This document shows, in pieces, positions 36,670 through 49,220 of a stretch of DNA of 64,000 nt. The translations under genes and the position numbers were made by a program. Position 1 is the first letter of the stretch; every line of letters starts with the position of its first letter. The stretch comes from Cryptomeria japonica (taxonomy: Eukaryota > Streptophyta > Pinopsida > Cupressales > Cupressaceae): the NCBI RefSeq assembly GCF_030272615.1, contig NC_081413.1, positions 182,542,951 through 182,606,950 of the forward strand, written 5' to 3'. The notes beneath the pieces were generated by a model. It searched no databases, was not told the DNA's origin, and saw nothing but the letters and a program-made list of their open reading frames with translations.

Positions 36670-37083
36670 GTGAATGCTCTTTTGTACCCAGGCAACACTA
36701 GATGGCTCATGTGCAACTAATCTTTTGTGGCCTCTCCATGCCTATTCAAGTAATCCCTCTTGCAACATCTCTTGAGGATGTTTCCTCATGAATAACTCGG
36801 TGTTTCTTCCTCTCTGCATTATACTTGTTGTTCTTAAAAGAGTTATACTTATTCAAGATCACTGGTTATACTTGTCAAAGTCACCACCCACAAAATTATG
36901 GGAGAATAAGAAAATAAGTTTTGACAAATCACTTGTAGGGGGATTAGATAACAAGAATATTTTCAGAGAAAGAGAAAAAGCACAGATGAGGGATAACACA
37001 ATCTGCTGCAAACATACAGAGACTCAAACAAACTTTTGAGCTAATACAAGCACCAATCAGTAGCATAAATTCATGGTACAACT
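36670..37083 (-). other. Element O short leader
   Basis: About 400 bases lie between the primer-binding site and the gag ATG. No gene is visible. A plus-strand open frame here (36788-37039) is a shadow. Confidence 0.55.
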
Positions 37084-37102
37084 CTCCCTAGCAGAGTCGC
37101 CA
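37084..37102 (-). other. Primer-binding site of element O
   Basis: On the minus strand TGGCGACTCTGCTAGGGAG lies seven bases after the LTR end GAGAACA. Element K has TGGTGACTCTGCTGGGA at the same place (55887), which supports the call. I do not assign the tRNA. Confidence 0.7.
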
Positions 37103-38051
37103 CTTTTTTTGTTCTCAAATTTTGATTTCGTCCTATTCCTCCCTGTAAGAAATTTTAATAACTTTGTCTATATATGAAGAGGACACCAAGAAAGTACAAT
37201 TCCAAATTAACATATAGCAAGGTTTCAACAAAACCTTCTACACTTCAAACTTATCCAAAGCTTAGGTGGGTATATCTTTTGTGAATAATTTCACACTTTT
37301 AAATTGAGATCCACAGTAAACCAATGCTAAAAACCTATGGACTTCATCACCTCACTGAAACTAAAACATTAAAGAAAACTTATGCTCATTTTCAGTATTT
37401 GATCCCAAGAAAGATAGAAAGAATTCCATAACTGATATCAGTGCCTTATCCATGCTATAGAGTCACCTAAATCAAGCAAGAGTTTCAAAATTGAACATTC
37501 TCATACATTTCATCACTTCGGCTTTCATGAACCCCGTACATGCCTGACATATATATAGGTTCTTTCCCTTTAAACTAAAATCGTTTATCAAATTCAAAGC
37601 AGCAAACAATTGATCTATTGACATAAATATTTCATGCATATTTAATCCCTCTCCTGAAGAGAAAAGCTAGAAATATATCTATAAGATTGCCTTACAATCC
37701 ATGTTTAATTGAATAACCCTAAATTATCCAAATGAAACCAACAAACTAATGAATGCACACCAGAAGACAAAGAAGATTTAGGCCTGAAACTTTGATCTAT
37801 ATATTTATATTCATTTTGAAAATTTTACATGACTCAAGGTAATTCCTGAGAGAACCAACAAAACCCTAGATATATTTCAGCAGAGTTTTATTAAAAATTC
37901 TTGTGATCATCTTTTTCTAAGTCCTGGTATCCATTTATAACAATATGGATGCAAACAAGATTTGGACTTTCCTAGGAAAAGTTTGTTACAACCATGATTC
38001 CCGCTGAAAAGGAATGAAAAAAATACAATCATTTCATTTCCTAACGACCTT

Positions 38052-41000
38052 TTACGTTTGTTGTTCCACTGGAGCATCTTCTAACTGTTCTGGGACTTCC
38101 TCTTCTTGTACTGCATATTTACTTTTCCACTCTTAGAACACGTCATAACTTGGCCAGGAGAAGCTAACAATCTTCTTTTTCATCTTATTTAGCCTTTTCC
38201 ATGTGATTCTCAATTGCCTAACCTCTGTCTCGAGAAAACCATAATGTGACTTTACTTTCTCAATCTCCTCAATTGTCTTAATAAATAAATACGTGTCATC
38301 TATATTAATGACCTCATTTACCCTCTAAGACAAATTATACCCCAACTCATTAAGCCATGCCTTTTCCTCTTTCAGCTGACTTGGACCAACAAAACCCTTG
38401 GGAAACAACTCATACTTATTATCAGAATATTCTTTTCTATATAAGTGGGCTTTTCTCTTCACACCTGCCCTTTCTTATGCTAATCCAATCATCCCTTTTA
38501 CTAACTCACAAGTGGATTTGATATTGCCATCAGCCTCTGACTTTGCATGAGATGAACACATAAGTTCCAACTCCACTTCCCTAGGAATCCACTTATTCAG
38601 AATTGGCTCCAAAGTGGCCTTATCTTCTTTCAAATCAGTCAAAATATTCAAAATTCTTTTCATGTAAATGTATACAATGTAGGCTCTAACTGAGTCAACA
38701 AATTTCGAAATTGTACCTTTGACCTTTTCTTCATATTTTCTTGAAAATAAGGACTAATCTTGTTTAAACTTTTCCATCTCATCTTGTATGGTTTCAGTTG
38801 CTTGGAAACCAGAGCTCATAGGAGAAGGGGGAAATTCAATGATAGGACTGGTGGGTGGGGGTCTTGCTAGGGAAGATGCAATCATTAAAGTAGAGGACTC
38901 ACCTTTCTGATACTACCCTAACAATTGACTTTGTAAATTAGCAATGATGCTATCTCGGTTGGCTATCTCTCCTTTGGCCTCATTATAAGCCTTTAAAATT
39001 GTTTCTAGTTTTACTTGGAGATCAACTCTCTCCTTAGCTTCTTTCTTAGCCACTACCACATTTAATTTTGTAGTTTCTAGATTTGTGTTGGTAGCTTCCA
39101 CCACTCTAGTTTCCTAGACTCTCTTCACTATCATACCTCCTAGGTAGCTAGATTCTGAGGTGTCCTTCCTCCTTCTGCTCTCATCCCTCTTTAGGGACCA
39201 CATAACCAAAGCAACATTATCCTTACTGAATGACACTCCTTCTAGCGGCTTGGTTTGTTTCCTTACTGCTTCAAGCACTAAGGCATCGACTATGTCCCAT
39301 TCAGGAAGGATTAAAACACCAGCCTTTGACACCATTTCTCTCCCCTTTTCAGAACTAATGGCTTTGAATTATGCCATCATTGCTTGCTTCACCTCTTCCT
39401 CTACTATAGGTGCATCTTTGTGGGGCTACCCATTATTTTTCTTCTCACATCTTGCCTTAAATTTCTCAATGTTTTGTTTCCAAACAAATTGCATAAAGGA
39501 CCCTGTTGTGACAAAATTACTATCAGCCAGGAACTCCTCACTCACTTGTTTGATAGCAGGGTCTAGCTCTTTTCCTTTGAACTCATCTGCAATCAAGTTC
39601 ATCTCAACACTCGGTGGCTCTTCAGGAATTCCCTCTTGTGTTTCCTCATAAGTGTAGGCAATCTCCCTCAGACTTCCTAACTGCAACAATTGCTCTACCT
39701 CTGCTTGTTCATCTCCCACATGGATAGGGGATTGGGATGGAGAGTACACAGGTTCACCTGTTTGCACCTCTTTCCCTACCCTTTGCCTTGCAGGGGAGTT
39801 TTGGATGTCAGTGACATCTTCTATTGCTCTCTTTCCTTTTTAATTAGTGGGCTCACCAGTTACTAACAATAGCACACTATACCTTGGCTTCTTATGCATC
39901 ACATAATCACCCAGAGGGATGGCCTTGGCAAAGGCAGGTTTGGCTAAAACTAACTTAGCCCTTTGAGGATCATTCCTCATTATAACATCCCTCTTCTCCT
40001 TCAATGCCTGCATTAAGTCTTCAAAATAAAGAATTAAGAATTTAATTTTCTCCTCAAAGGGAGTAAAACTAGATAGAGGATCATAACCACCATCAAATTG
40101 GTGAATAAAATCAAGAGCCTTCTTGTATGCTACCCATTTTTCTTTTATCAATTCTTGCTCATATAGATTGAATTCATTTCTAATCAAATCCTCAGGAAAA
40201 TGGAACTGATGTAGTCTACCTTTACATATTGCTCTCTTTGTGAACATACCATTGAAGAAATATTCATGGTCAGCAAATCTTGATACTACAGTAGACAACC
40301 TATATGCTTGAAAGAAGTGATCAAAGTGTTTCTAGCCACCCTTGGTGATTACAAATTGATGAGCAATGGTGATGGTTGGGAAAATGGTCCCTTTTCCACT
40401 ATTTGTTAACTCTGCCTCTTGCACACCCTCGATTTGCCTTAAGATCTCTGCAATTCCGATCTTCAATTGGACTTGATAGGGAAGCAAATATGGAGTTACT
40501 GTGAATCCATAAACTCTAAACACCGTAGAGATAGGGTATAAATATACATCACCCTAGTTGTGCACAATCTTGATACCTTCAGCAAATTCTTTAGGCCTAA
40601 GGAATTCTAAAAGAGCCTTAGGGATCCTAGGGTTTTGTGGGCACAAGAGTATTCTAATTCTAGCTACAAAGCATCTGTAAAACTTCAAGTAATTGGCATC
40701 CTCTCTATCCCAAGACAAAATTGTGCTCCATAATTGCATAGGCATCTCTTCACCATCCTTTTCCTTAAACAATTCCATTTCATTAGTGAAGTAATCAACA
40801 CCTTTAAATAAAAGCATATGCATGAGAAGAGAGTACCACCCAAAAGGTCTGTCTACCTTACCATTTTTAATCCCTATCAGCCCTACATGGATTGCATCAG
40901 TGAGATAAAGTGCAAAATCAAAAGTTACTGTCAGAGAGGGGTTCATAATCTATGTTATCATTAACATGTAGTGAGTTGGCATGGTTGTTTCAGCATCCTC

Positions 41001-41651
41001 CCCAACAATCTAACAAAGTGACCAATACATCCCTTTAGCCCTCAGAGTAAAAAGATTTAGAGAGAAGGGTTCCATAGTACTAGGGCCTACAAAAGTTAAC
41101 CCTCCTATTTTGACAAAAAATTCTTTCAAAGGGCTACTCCTGAGGTGATCTCTCTACACATTGTAGACCTGTGCAAGTGTATCAAAATTGATTGGCTCTA
41201 AGTAGTTTGATACCTTGCTGAGCTTAAACACTTTCCTAAACTAATCATCATTGATCTCAATTAAGGCTCCCCCATTCACATTTCTCACACATTTAGCAAC
41301 AGGGTCATAATTATTTGCAATTTGGGTTAATAAATCTACATCCATGAAAACCCCAGGGACTATGAGCTTTCCCACGTCTAACTCCCATATACTTTTCATT
41401 GGAGCAAACGAATGTCTCTGACCAAATCCTACTTTAAAGAGTCCCAAACCTAATAACCCTATCTATGGGTCCCTCAACCAGTTCCCTTTGTCATATAGGT
41501 CATCATTAATTCTCAAATAGGGAGCCTTTGGCACCAATTCTTTTATTTTGGCTGTGACATTAGTGGACATGGTTAATTGTTCTAGGAAATCATCACATAT
41601 AGCTCTCTCCTGATAATTGACCTTCCCTGTGAAATCTCTTTGAGGTGCCAT
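38052..41651 (-). pseudogene. Large LTR-encoded ORF of element O, right copy (unknown function)
   Basis: ATG 41651 to TAA 38052 is exactly 1,200 codons. Every open segment along it lies in the same frame, so 3.6 kb has accumulated about a dozen stops but no net frameshift. That is what a recently coding sequence looks like. It starts MAPQRDFTGKVNYQERAICD. Later parts include DRPFGWYSLLMHMLLFKGVD, LKFYRCFVARIRILLCPQN and a coiled-coil-like VDLQVKLETILKAYNEAKGE. The end is acidic (VQEEEVPEQLED). No catalytic motif or known domain is seen. It precedes gag-pol in the 5' LTR transcript direction, so LTR transcription could express it. It might be an accessory protein, or a captured host gene. Confidence 0.72.
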
Positions 41652-41939
41652 CTTTGAATTACAACTATTTCAATTTAAATTCAAATAGACCTCTGAGAAT
41701 TTAAACACCCAATGATACCAATTCGAATTGTAACTTTTAATCAATTATGCAGAACTTACTTGTTGCTTGAAGAAACTCGCTCTACGCAATGGTTTCTTTG
41801 CAAAACCTTTTGAAATGATGTTACAATCTAGTTGATGTGAAGCTTAATACGACAACAGAGAAATGAATTGAAGTATAAATCCGCATGCTTCGGCAGTCAA
41901 TTCACAATTGAATTTGAAAAAAGGCTCCAACGGACCAAA

Positions 41940-43110
41940 AAGAAATTCTCAGTGTCCTGACTTTTTGCTATTTCATGAAGATTAAAAACCTCACATCTTT
42001 GCCATGCAAAACAACACCGTCCATCAGATCCTTTAGAACTTGCACGTCTCTTACCTTACTTGGGTCATCCTACTTAAAAACGGGCCCCACCTTCCTTTCG
42101 TTGCTTCGCGAAGGATAAACCTCGTGCATCTCTTTCATGCAAAACAGCACTGGCCATTGGATTTTCTACCATTCGTTCAAAACTTACTCTCCATGGTGAC
42201 CGCTAATACTTTTCACTAACCATATGAAGTCCTCACCACTAATTGTTTTTGTTGTTTCACGAAGTTTAAAAACCTTGCATCTTCGGGCTGCGAAGAAATG
42301 CTAATCGTTGGATCTCTTTCGAGATGTGCAACCTTTAACATTCTTTATCCTTTAAGTGGGCCCTCTGCATAGAATTCACTTGCCCTATTGATTGTTGGTA
42401 GATAGGTCTTATGTGTCATCCATTCATTCATTCAAAAACTCCAACAGACTCCACATCTAAACCACCACGTGTTTTACTTAACCATGAATTTCATCACCGT
42501 CGCCACTCAATCAAAGTGGTCCCTTTATGATCCTTTGGAGCCACGTTTATCTGACAGATTAGCTTTTTCCTTATTGATTTCCAGCATCCAACTGTTTTGC
42601 CACATCATCTGCCATGTAACCGCTAGCTCATTTCACCACTTCACGAAAGGTAATTTTTGTGTTGCTTCTGGCTACGAATCAGTGCGGGCCATCCAATCAA
42701 CTCCAAGTTGATCAACCTTTAAAAAATAGGACTAGTCTATCTGTCGGGCCCACCATCCTTTCACCACTTTAGGAAAGATAAAATCCATGCTATTTTGCCC
42801 AGTGAAACAACGCTGGCCATTGGATCAACTGAAAGATATCGTCCTTTAACCTTCATTCTTTAACCCACCAGTCGGGCCCACCAATCTTTTCACTGTTTCA
42901 TGAAAGGTAAACTCCGCACATCTCTTTCAAGCAAAATAGCCCCAACTGTCAGATCATTTTTGAGATGCACAGTTTTTAACCAAAGGATCCATCTGTCTTT
43001 CTGGCCTGCCACTCTTTTCGCTACTTTGCGAAGCATAAAGTCCAGGCTATTCTCCTTTGCAAATTCACGTGCACCGTCGGATCTACCAGAACTTGCATGG
43101 TTTTTATAGG
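41940..43110 (-). repeat. Palindromic CTTCGCGAAG module array, right O LTR
   Basis: This is the partner of 28380-29540, with the same order of modules. The best-kept core is GCTTCGCGAAGG near 42100. Other cores have lost CG to CA or TG (for example TTTCATGAAG, TTTCACGAAG), as expected from deamination of methylated CpG. It lies upstream of the LTR ORF. Confidence 0.72.
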
Positions 43111-43406
43111 ACCTAACAAAGAACTAAAAACTTAAGAAAAGGGCACAAAACAAAACATTAATAGAGACCTGCCTAAGGAAAAATGTAAAGGGGGGACCCC
43201 TTCACGATGGACCGACCCTTCCACTTAAGTGGAAAAAGTAACATAAAAATAGAATGCAGGGATTCCAAGACATAAAAAGGGTAAATTTCAAAAACTCTAA
43301 ATCTTCAGACCAACAACTTAGAGGCAAGATGAAGTGCTAAGCACAATTTTGTAGATTTTAGCAGACTATGGAACAAAATCACTCAAAAGTCAAAACAGTG
43401 ATAACA

Positions 43407-44182
43407 AACCGGCTTAATGTAACGTGTGGATTGGACTTCTCGATGTGTTTTCAAGATGTCTTATGGGTTGGATATTATTTGTTTGGTCTTAGGCCGACAT
43501 GTTTTGTAATCATGTAATTGTATTATTGTCTGTTGGCCGACCTTATTGTTTATGGTCGAGGGTTTTTATATATATGATGTAAGATCTCATTGTAGATCAT
43601 CATGGTATGGGATATGGATATGTAAGGAGTGAATAATATAATAAACATTCAGGCAGAGGATTTGTTTGATCATTGGTGATCAAGTTGATTTTATGTAAGA
43701 GGATTTAGTCCTTCGGTATTGAGCTTAACCAAAATTGTACCCAGGCATAGGAGATGTTATCTTTGCAGTTCATTTATTCTTCCAGATTGTAGTCTGGATT
43801 TCTATGTAGTTAGTGAGACTCCTTTTGTGAGGAGAAGTATGATCTAGGTTGTTGGCCTTCCTACAAGTGTAGGCCCCTCAAGTGTAACTCACATGCTTAC
43901 TACAAAAGTATTATCTGAATGTGGGTAGGCTTCCCACCGTGGTTTTTCCCTTTACCAGGTTTTCCATGTATAAATCTTGGTGTCATGTCGATGGTATTTA
44001 TTCTCTGATTGTTGTTTATGCTTAATTGGTTTATCTTTATTTTGGTAATTTGTTTATGCATTTCAGTATTGTTCTATTGGGTTCCGATATTAAAGTTTTA
44101 ATTTCTTAAGGTTCTTGTAATTTGGTGACAACTGATTCACCCCCCCTCTCAATTGTCTTTCGGTTATTTGAACTGTCTAACA
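43407..44182 (+). repeat. Copia-1 5' LTR, 5'-truncated
   Basis: It matches 50045-50827 of the 3' LTR and ends CTGTCTAACA. The first 430 bases are missing: the sequence starts at the end of the element O LTR. The C-tract GATTCACCCCCCC then TCTCAATTG lies near 44136-44156. Confidence 0.85.
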
Positions 44183-44184
44183 AT

Positions 44185-44196
44185 TGGTATTAGAGC
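44185..44196 (+). other. Primer-binding site of Copia-1
   Basis: TGGTATTAGAGC is one C-to-T step from TGGTATCAGAGC, the complement of the initiator methionine tRNA end used by most plant copia elements. It lies two bases after the LTR. Confidence 0.85.
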
Positions 44197-44239
44197 TTCG
44201 GTCCTCTTTGCAGAAGCTTAACTACTTGAGGAAGATCCT

Positions 44240-46134
44240 ATGGCAACTAATAGTTAAAGTTTATCTAGTTCATCTGGAGCTATCTTCCAGAGAGATATTC
44301 CTAGGCTTGATGAAACAAATTACAGAGTATTGAAGATTCAGATGGAAACTCATCTAAGATGTCTTGGCAAGGAGATTTGGGAAATCACAGAGAATGGTGT
44401 TACACCTCATAATCCAACATCTGGCAACCCTCCTCTGAAAAACTTGGATAAGGATCTTGAGAATGATTGTAGAGAAAGAGAAGCCCTCTTGTGTGCACTT
44501 TTTAATCAACAAATAATGAGATTAATTGACAAATCATCTACAAAGGCTATATGGGATAAGTTGGAGACTCTTAATGAAGGTGACCCTACTATGAAGATTG
44601 CTAAACTTGATGGTTACCAGGTGAGATATGAAAAATTAAAGATGGAAGAAGATGAAAGGATTACTGCATTCATGGAATGAGTAAATGAGATTGTTATGGG
44701 AATTCAATGTTGTGGTGGAACTCTGAGTGAAGATGAAATAGTTTCTAAAGTACTGAGAGCTTTACCACCGTCTTGCAAGATGAAAGCTACTGCAATTAAT
44801 TAATTGAGAACAATGGATAATACCTCTATCAATAGAGATACTTGTTAGGGTTCCCACAGATACTGAGAGGGGGGGGTGAATCAGCATCTGACCGGTAGTC
44901 AAATTTTCTTAAGTTAAAACATACAGAACATAAAGTAGCAGTGTACCGGTATGCAAGAATTAATGTAATAAACAGAATCAAAAACATCCACATGAAAAGA
45001 ACACCATAACACAAGATGTTTAACAAGGAAACCCAATGTGGGAAAAACCTCGGTGGGATTTGTGACCCACAATATTCACTTACTGGCCAATAAGAGAATA
45101 TTACTTACAATAGGGGCCTGCACATGCAGGAAGGCCAATTGCCTAGAGCACACTGCTTAGTGAGAAGTCACACTGACTTACAATGAGGATTATACTAATC
45201 CAATGATCTATACTGCTTTATAATAGCATCTCCAATGCCAGATTCAGTACTAGTTCTTTCTCTATTCTTTACATATACCCTTGACCTATAATTCGCACAT
45301 TAGGTCTGCCTAATAATTTTCTTTATGCTTGCTTACTTACCTTACAATTGTGTACAATGATCTTCTTTATATACAAGAGTCATTTTACAATTTGCCAAGT
45401 CGGCTTACAATAATAAAAAAAATATTACATATCAAAAAAATCTTGTCGGCCTCTGTATTGGTATACATCTTTTCTTCTATGTTGGTGCTAGTGCTGGTGT
45501 AGAGTGATCTTGTGGATGTCGGTGCATTGTCTTGCTTGAATAATGCTTTGCTGGTATGATGTCTTGTCGGTGCCATAGGATTGCAAGGTTGCCATCAATG
45601 AAAAAACCTTCAATCACACACAATGTCTCATTGGAGTGTCCATATGCCAGCAATACCTTGGTTGGGAAACTATTTGGTGAGCTTGAAGAATTTGGACCTT
45701 CTGGAGTTGTGAAGTCTGAACTTGTTTTTCATGCATCTACATCATCGACTGACAAGAAATATTGGAAAGATTTATATGCAAAGGAATTTGATGATATGAA
45801 TAGAGAAGATGAAGAATTTGAGAAAATTGAAGCCCTATTTTCTAGAAGAGTACCTAAAGGATCGGTAGGAAGTAAGTATGAAGGAAAAAAACCTTTTAAA
45901 TGTTTTGCATGTAATAAGATAGGTCATTTTGCATCTAGATGTCTTGAAAGGAATTCAAGATTTGAAGAGAGAGCTAGAAGATATTTTAAGCCTAACCCTG
46001 GATATCAAAACAAGTATAAGTACAAGAAAAACAAAGACAAATCATGCTACATAGAGGATGAGGAAGGTGTGACTGATTCTAATGATGAACCAACACCTGA
46101 CTCTACTAGTGGTTCTGGCAATAGAAAGGAATGA
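44240..46134 (+). pseudogene. Copia-1 gag, interrupted by a solo LTR
   Basis: ATG 44240 opens a frame with IPRLDETNYRVLKIQMETHL and EREALLCALFNQQIMRLI, typical copia Gag. It is broken at 44843-45652 by a solo LTR and resumes in frame at 45658 with LVGKLFGELEEFGPSG. A standard zinc knuckle CFACNKIGHFASRC lies near 45900-45945, followed by a basic stretch. Stops occur at 44252, 44678 and near 44800. TGA at 46132 separates the last segment from the protease. Confidence 0.85.
44843..45652 (-). mobile_element. Solo copia-type LTR inside Copia-1 gag
   Basis: This 810-base insert has TGTTAGGG at its plus-strand start and TGCCAGCA at its end. It is flanked by ATACT (44838-44842) and ATACC (45653-45657), a 5 bp target duplication with one change. 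Near its start a G-tract followed by TGAATCAGC is the reverse complement of the copia C-tract signature, so it lies on the minus strand. Removing it restores the gag frame exactly. Confidence 0.85.
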
Positions 46135-46740
46135 GTGTTCCTGGCTATCAAGGAAGATGTTTCGGCACTGGAAGAGAATGTACCTGAAGAGAAGGCACTT
46201 GCTGCTAAAATTGAAGATAAGGATGAATGGGTAATTGATAGTGGATGTTCACATCATATGACTAGAGATAAGAGGAAGTTTCTATCTTTGCAAGAATTTG
46301 ATGGCAGTCTAGTTAGATTTGGAGATGACAAAGCATGTATGATCAAGGGAAAAGGAACTATATCATTGGATGGTAAGAACAATACTAATAATGTTTATTA
46401 TGTTGAAGGTTTAAGGCAAAATCTTTTGAGTGTAGGACAATTGTTGGATATGGTATTTCAATTACAGTTCAAGGATGGAAAATGCAAATTCATTAATAGA
46501 TCTGGTTTGGAGATTGCAATCGGTACACAAACCAAAGGTAATATATTTCATTTGAATTCTGGTGAGAAGACATGTTTGATTGCACAAATTGATGAGAGTT
46601 GGCTATGACATAAAAGGCTATGTCATGTGAATTTTGATTGCATTGTAAAGATCAGTTCAACTAAGGAAGTTAGAGATATACCTAAGATTGTGAAGCCCTA
46701 TAATCCGGTATGTAAAGAATCTCAAATGGGAAAATAGGCC
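46135..46740 (+). pseudogene. Copia-1 protease and pre-integrase segment
   Basis: The protease shows WVIDSGCSHHMT (active-site D-S-G near 46237), then LVRFGDDKACMIKGKG and LRQNLLSVGQLLD, standard for copia. The H/C-rich pre-integrase segment follows after a TGA at 46606 (KRLCHVNFDC). The active site is intact, but stops lie around it. Confidence 0.85.
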
Positions 46741-47890
46741 AAAACCTCTTTTAAGAGAATACAAGATAAATCTAATGATATTCTTGATCTTATTCATACT
46801 GATTTGTGTGGCTGTGCTAGAGTTAAAAGTTTTCAAGGTGATACATATTTAATGCTAATCATTGATGATTATTCTAGAATGATGTGGGTTACTTTTCTAA
46901 GGGAGAAATATGAGGCTTTTGAAAAGTTTAAAATCTTTAAAGCTAAAGTTGAGATAGAGACAGGATTGAAGATTAAATGTTTAAGATCAAATCATGGTGG
47001 AGAATTCACATCCAGTGAGTTTAATAACTTTTGTAAGAAGCATGACATAAGGAGACAATTTTCTGCTCCTCGAACACCTCAGTAGAATGAAGTTGTGGAA
47101 AGGAAGAACAAAACTTTCTTGGATGCTACTAGAACAATGATGATGGAAGCTAGTCTACCTCATATCTACTGGAGAGAAGCAGTGAGCACAATAGTCTATA
47201 CATTCAACAAAGTACATATCAAAGGAGAAACTGGTAAGACACCTTATGAATTATGGTTTGGCAATACACCTACAGTTAAGTATTTTAGAATCTTTGGTAG
47301 TAAATGTTATATCAGTTGAGATGATATCATTGGCAAATTTGATCCTAGATGTGATGAAGGAATTTTTCTTGGTTATTCTAATGAAAGCACGACATATAGA
47401 TGTTATAACAATAGTTTGTAGAGAATTGTGGAGATCGCTAATATCAAGGTGGATGAGCTAAACAGAAGTCAAATCAGATTTTATGAGCAAGAACCGGTAG
47501 TGGAAATGGTCATAACTGAACTGATAATACTTTTACCAGAATAGAGTGTTCAACCAGTTACTCTGGTAGTACCAGAAAAATTAATAGTAACTAAAGAACT
47601 GGCAAGAGGAACAGAGAGTCAAAAGACTCCTAGGTATGTGAGATTGAATCATTCAAAGGATTAGATCATTGGGGATAAACACAATGGAGTTATGAGAAGA
47701 AGGAGATTGGCAACTAATGAGGTATTTTTAATTTCACAAGTTGAACTAGTATCAGTAATTGAAGCATGTAAATATGAATGTTGATCGATAGCTATGGAAG
47801 AAGAAAAATCAGATTGGGAAGATAACACATAGACTTTAGTTCCCGGGCCTAAAAATAAGAATGTTATTGGAACCAAATGTGTTTTTAGGA
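46741..47890 (+). pseudogene. Copia-1 integrase domain
   Basis: The core has LIHTDLCGCARV (first Asp) and VVERKNKTFLDATRTM (Glu). The second catalytic Asp, in the usual RSDRGGEF, reads RSNHGGEF (Asn at 46990-46992), two G-to-A steps. GKTPYELWFGNTPTVKYFR and IFLGYSNESTTYRCYN follow. Stops at former Gln codons, such as the TAG after PRTPQ (47083), break it. Confidence 0.85.
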
Positions 47891-48710
47891 ATAAATTGAA
47901 TGAAGATGGACAAGTTGTAAGGAATAAAGCTAGATTGGTTTCTAAAGGATATTCTCATAAGGAAGGAATTGATTATGGTGAAACATTTGCACATGTAGCT
48001 AGGATTGAAGCTGTAAGATTATTTCTTGCCTATGCTATACATAAGAACTACAAGGTTTATCAGATGGATGTCAAGTGTGCAATTTTGAATGGGGATCTTG
48101 ATGAGGAAGTTTATATTGAGCAACCTGATGGTTTTTTACTTTCAGATGATAAAAACATAGTTTGTAGGTTAAGGAAAGCTTTATATGGATTGAAATAGGC
48201 ACCTAGAGCTTGGTATACAAGGCCAGATAAATATCTTTTGAAGCTTGGTTTCACTAAAGGTAATGCTGACAATAATCTATATTATAAGATCACTAATGAT
48301 GATATACTGATTATTGAAGTATTTGTTGATGACATCATTTTTGGAGGTGAAGATAAGTTGTGCATGAAATTTTCTAAGAATATGGAGAAGGAATTTGAAA
48401 TGTCTATGATTAGGGAAATGAATTTTTTCATAGGTTTGTAGATTACTCAAACTGAGTATGCTAGGGAATTGTTAAATAAATTTGGTATAGGAGACTCTAA
48501 ACCGGTAAGTACTCCTATGGTTACAAGTGAGAAGTTGACAAGGAAAGATGTTTTTGCACTGGTAAATCCTACAATATACAAATCTATGATTGGAGGTCTT
48601 CTTTATTTGACTCAGACTAGGCCTGACATAATGAATGTTGTTTGTATTGCATCTAGATATCAGAGTGATCCTAGAGAAAATCATGAGTGCGGTGAAAATA
48701 TTTTTTAGAT
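47891..48710 (+). pseudogene. Copia-1 reverse transcriptase domain
   Basis: Motifs present are [57 protein letters not shown], the catalytic FVDD (48322-48333) and RPDIMNVVCIASRYQ. Stops replace Gln after LRKALYGLK (CAG to TAG) and after FFIGL. A frameshift lies near 48685, where KIFFRYLQG-like sequence moves to another frame. Confidence 0.87.
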
Positions 48711-49220
48711 ACTTGCAAGGTACATCTGAATATGGTTTATGGTATCCTAAGTTATGATGACTTTACTTTATGTGCATATACAGATGCAGATTAGGAAAGT
48801 GATGTTGATGACCAAAAAAGTACTTCTGGTGGAGCTTTCTTTCTTGCAAATAAGTTGGTTTCATGGATCAGTAAGAAACAATCATGTACATCTTTATCTA
48901 TTGTTGAAGCTGAGTATGTTGTTGCTGCTACTAACTGTACACAAGTTCTATGGATGAAGAAAATGTTGAAGGATATTAAAGTGCATTGCACTGGACCGGT
49001 AGTTATTCATTGTGATAACTCTGCTGCTATAGACATATCAAAGAATCCATTGTTTCACTCTAAGGCAAATCACATATCTATCAAGTATAAATTTTTGAAG
49101 GAGCAGGTGGAAGAAAATGAAGTTAGACTGGTTTATGTGAACACTAAAGAGAAGATTGCAGATATTTTCATTAAACCTTTGCCTAAAGAATCATTTGAGT
49201 ACCTAAGAGACATATTAGGG
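48711..49220 (+). pseudogene. Copia-1 RNase H domain
   Basis: After the frameshift the RNase H reads VSWISKKQSCTSLS, VEAEYVVAAT, VIHCDNSAAID and KIADIFIKPLPKESFEYLR, with the acidic residues E and D in place. The frame runs open to 49343. The sense gene probably ends near 49220, and the rest is 3' leader read through. Confidence 0.83.

Larger units (their letters stand above)
3975..43406 (-). mobile_element. Element O: Ty3/gypsy retrotransposon with about 6.3 kb LTRs
   Basis: Two long direct repeats, 3975-4232 plus 23915-29831 and 37110-43406, flank a 7.3 kb minus-strand gag-pol interior. On the minus strand the LTRs begin TGTTATCA and end GAGAACA, which gives proper TG...CA ends. The 5' LTR is the right-hand copy. 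A primer-binding-like site follows it at 37084-37102. No clear polypurine tract is seen beside the 3' LTR near 29832, and no target duplication is visible because both outer flanks look rearranged. The LTRs differ by many substitutions, a deletion of roughly 117 bases in the left copy near 26560, and the Tat insertion, so the insertion is old. Confidence 0.8.
37110..43406 (-). repeat. Element O right (5') LTR
   Basis: This is the complete 6,297-base LTR, starting TGTTATCA at 43406 and ending GAGAACA at 37110 on the minus strand. It contains the module array (41940-43110), the 1,199-codon ORF (41651-38052) and a 0.9 kb tail. It abuts directly on the broken 5' LTR of Copia-1 at 43407. Confidence 0.87.
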
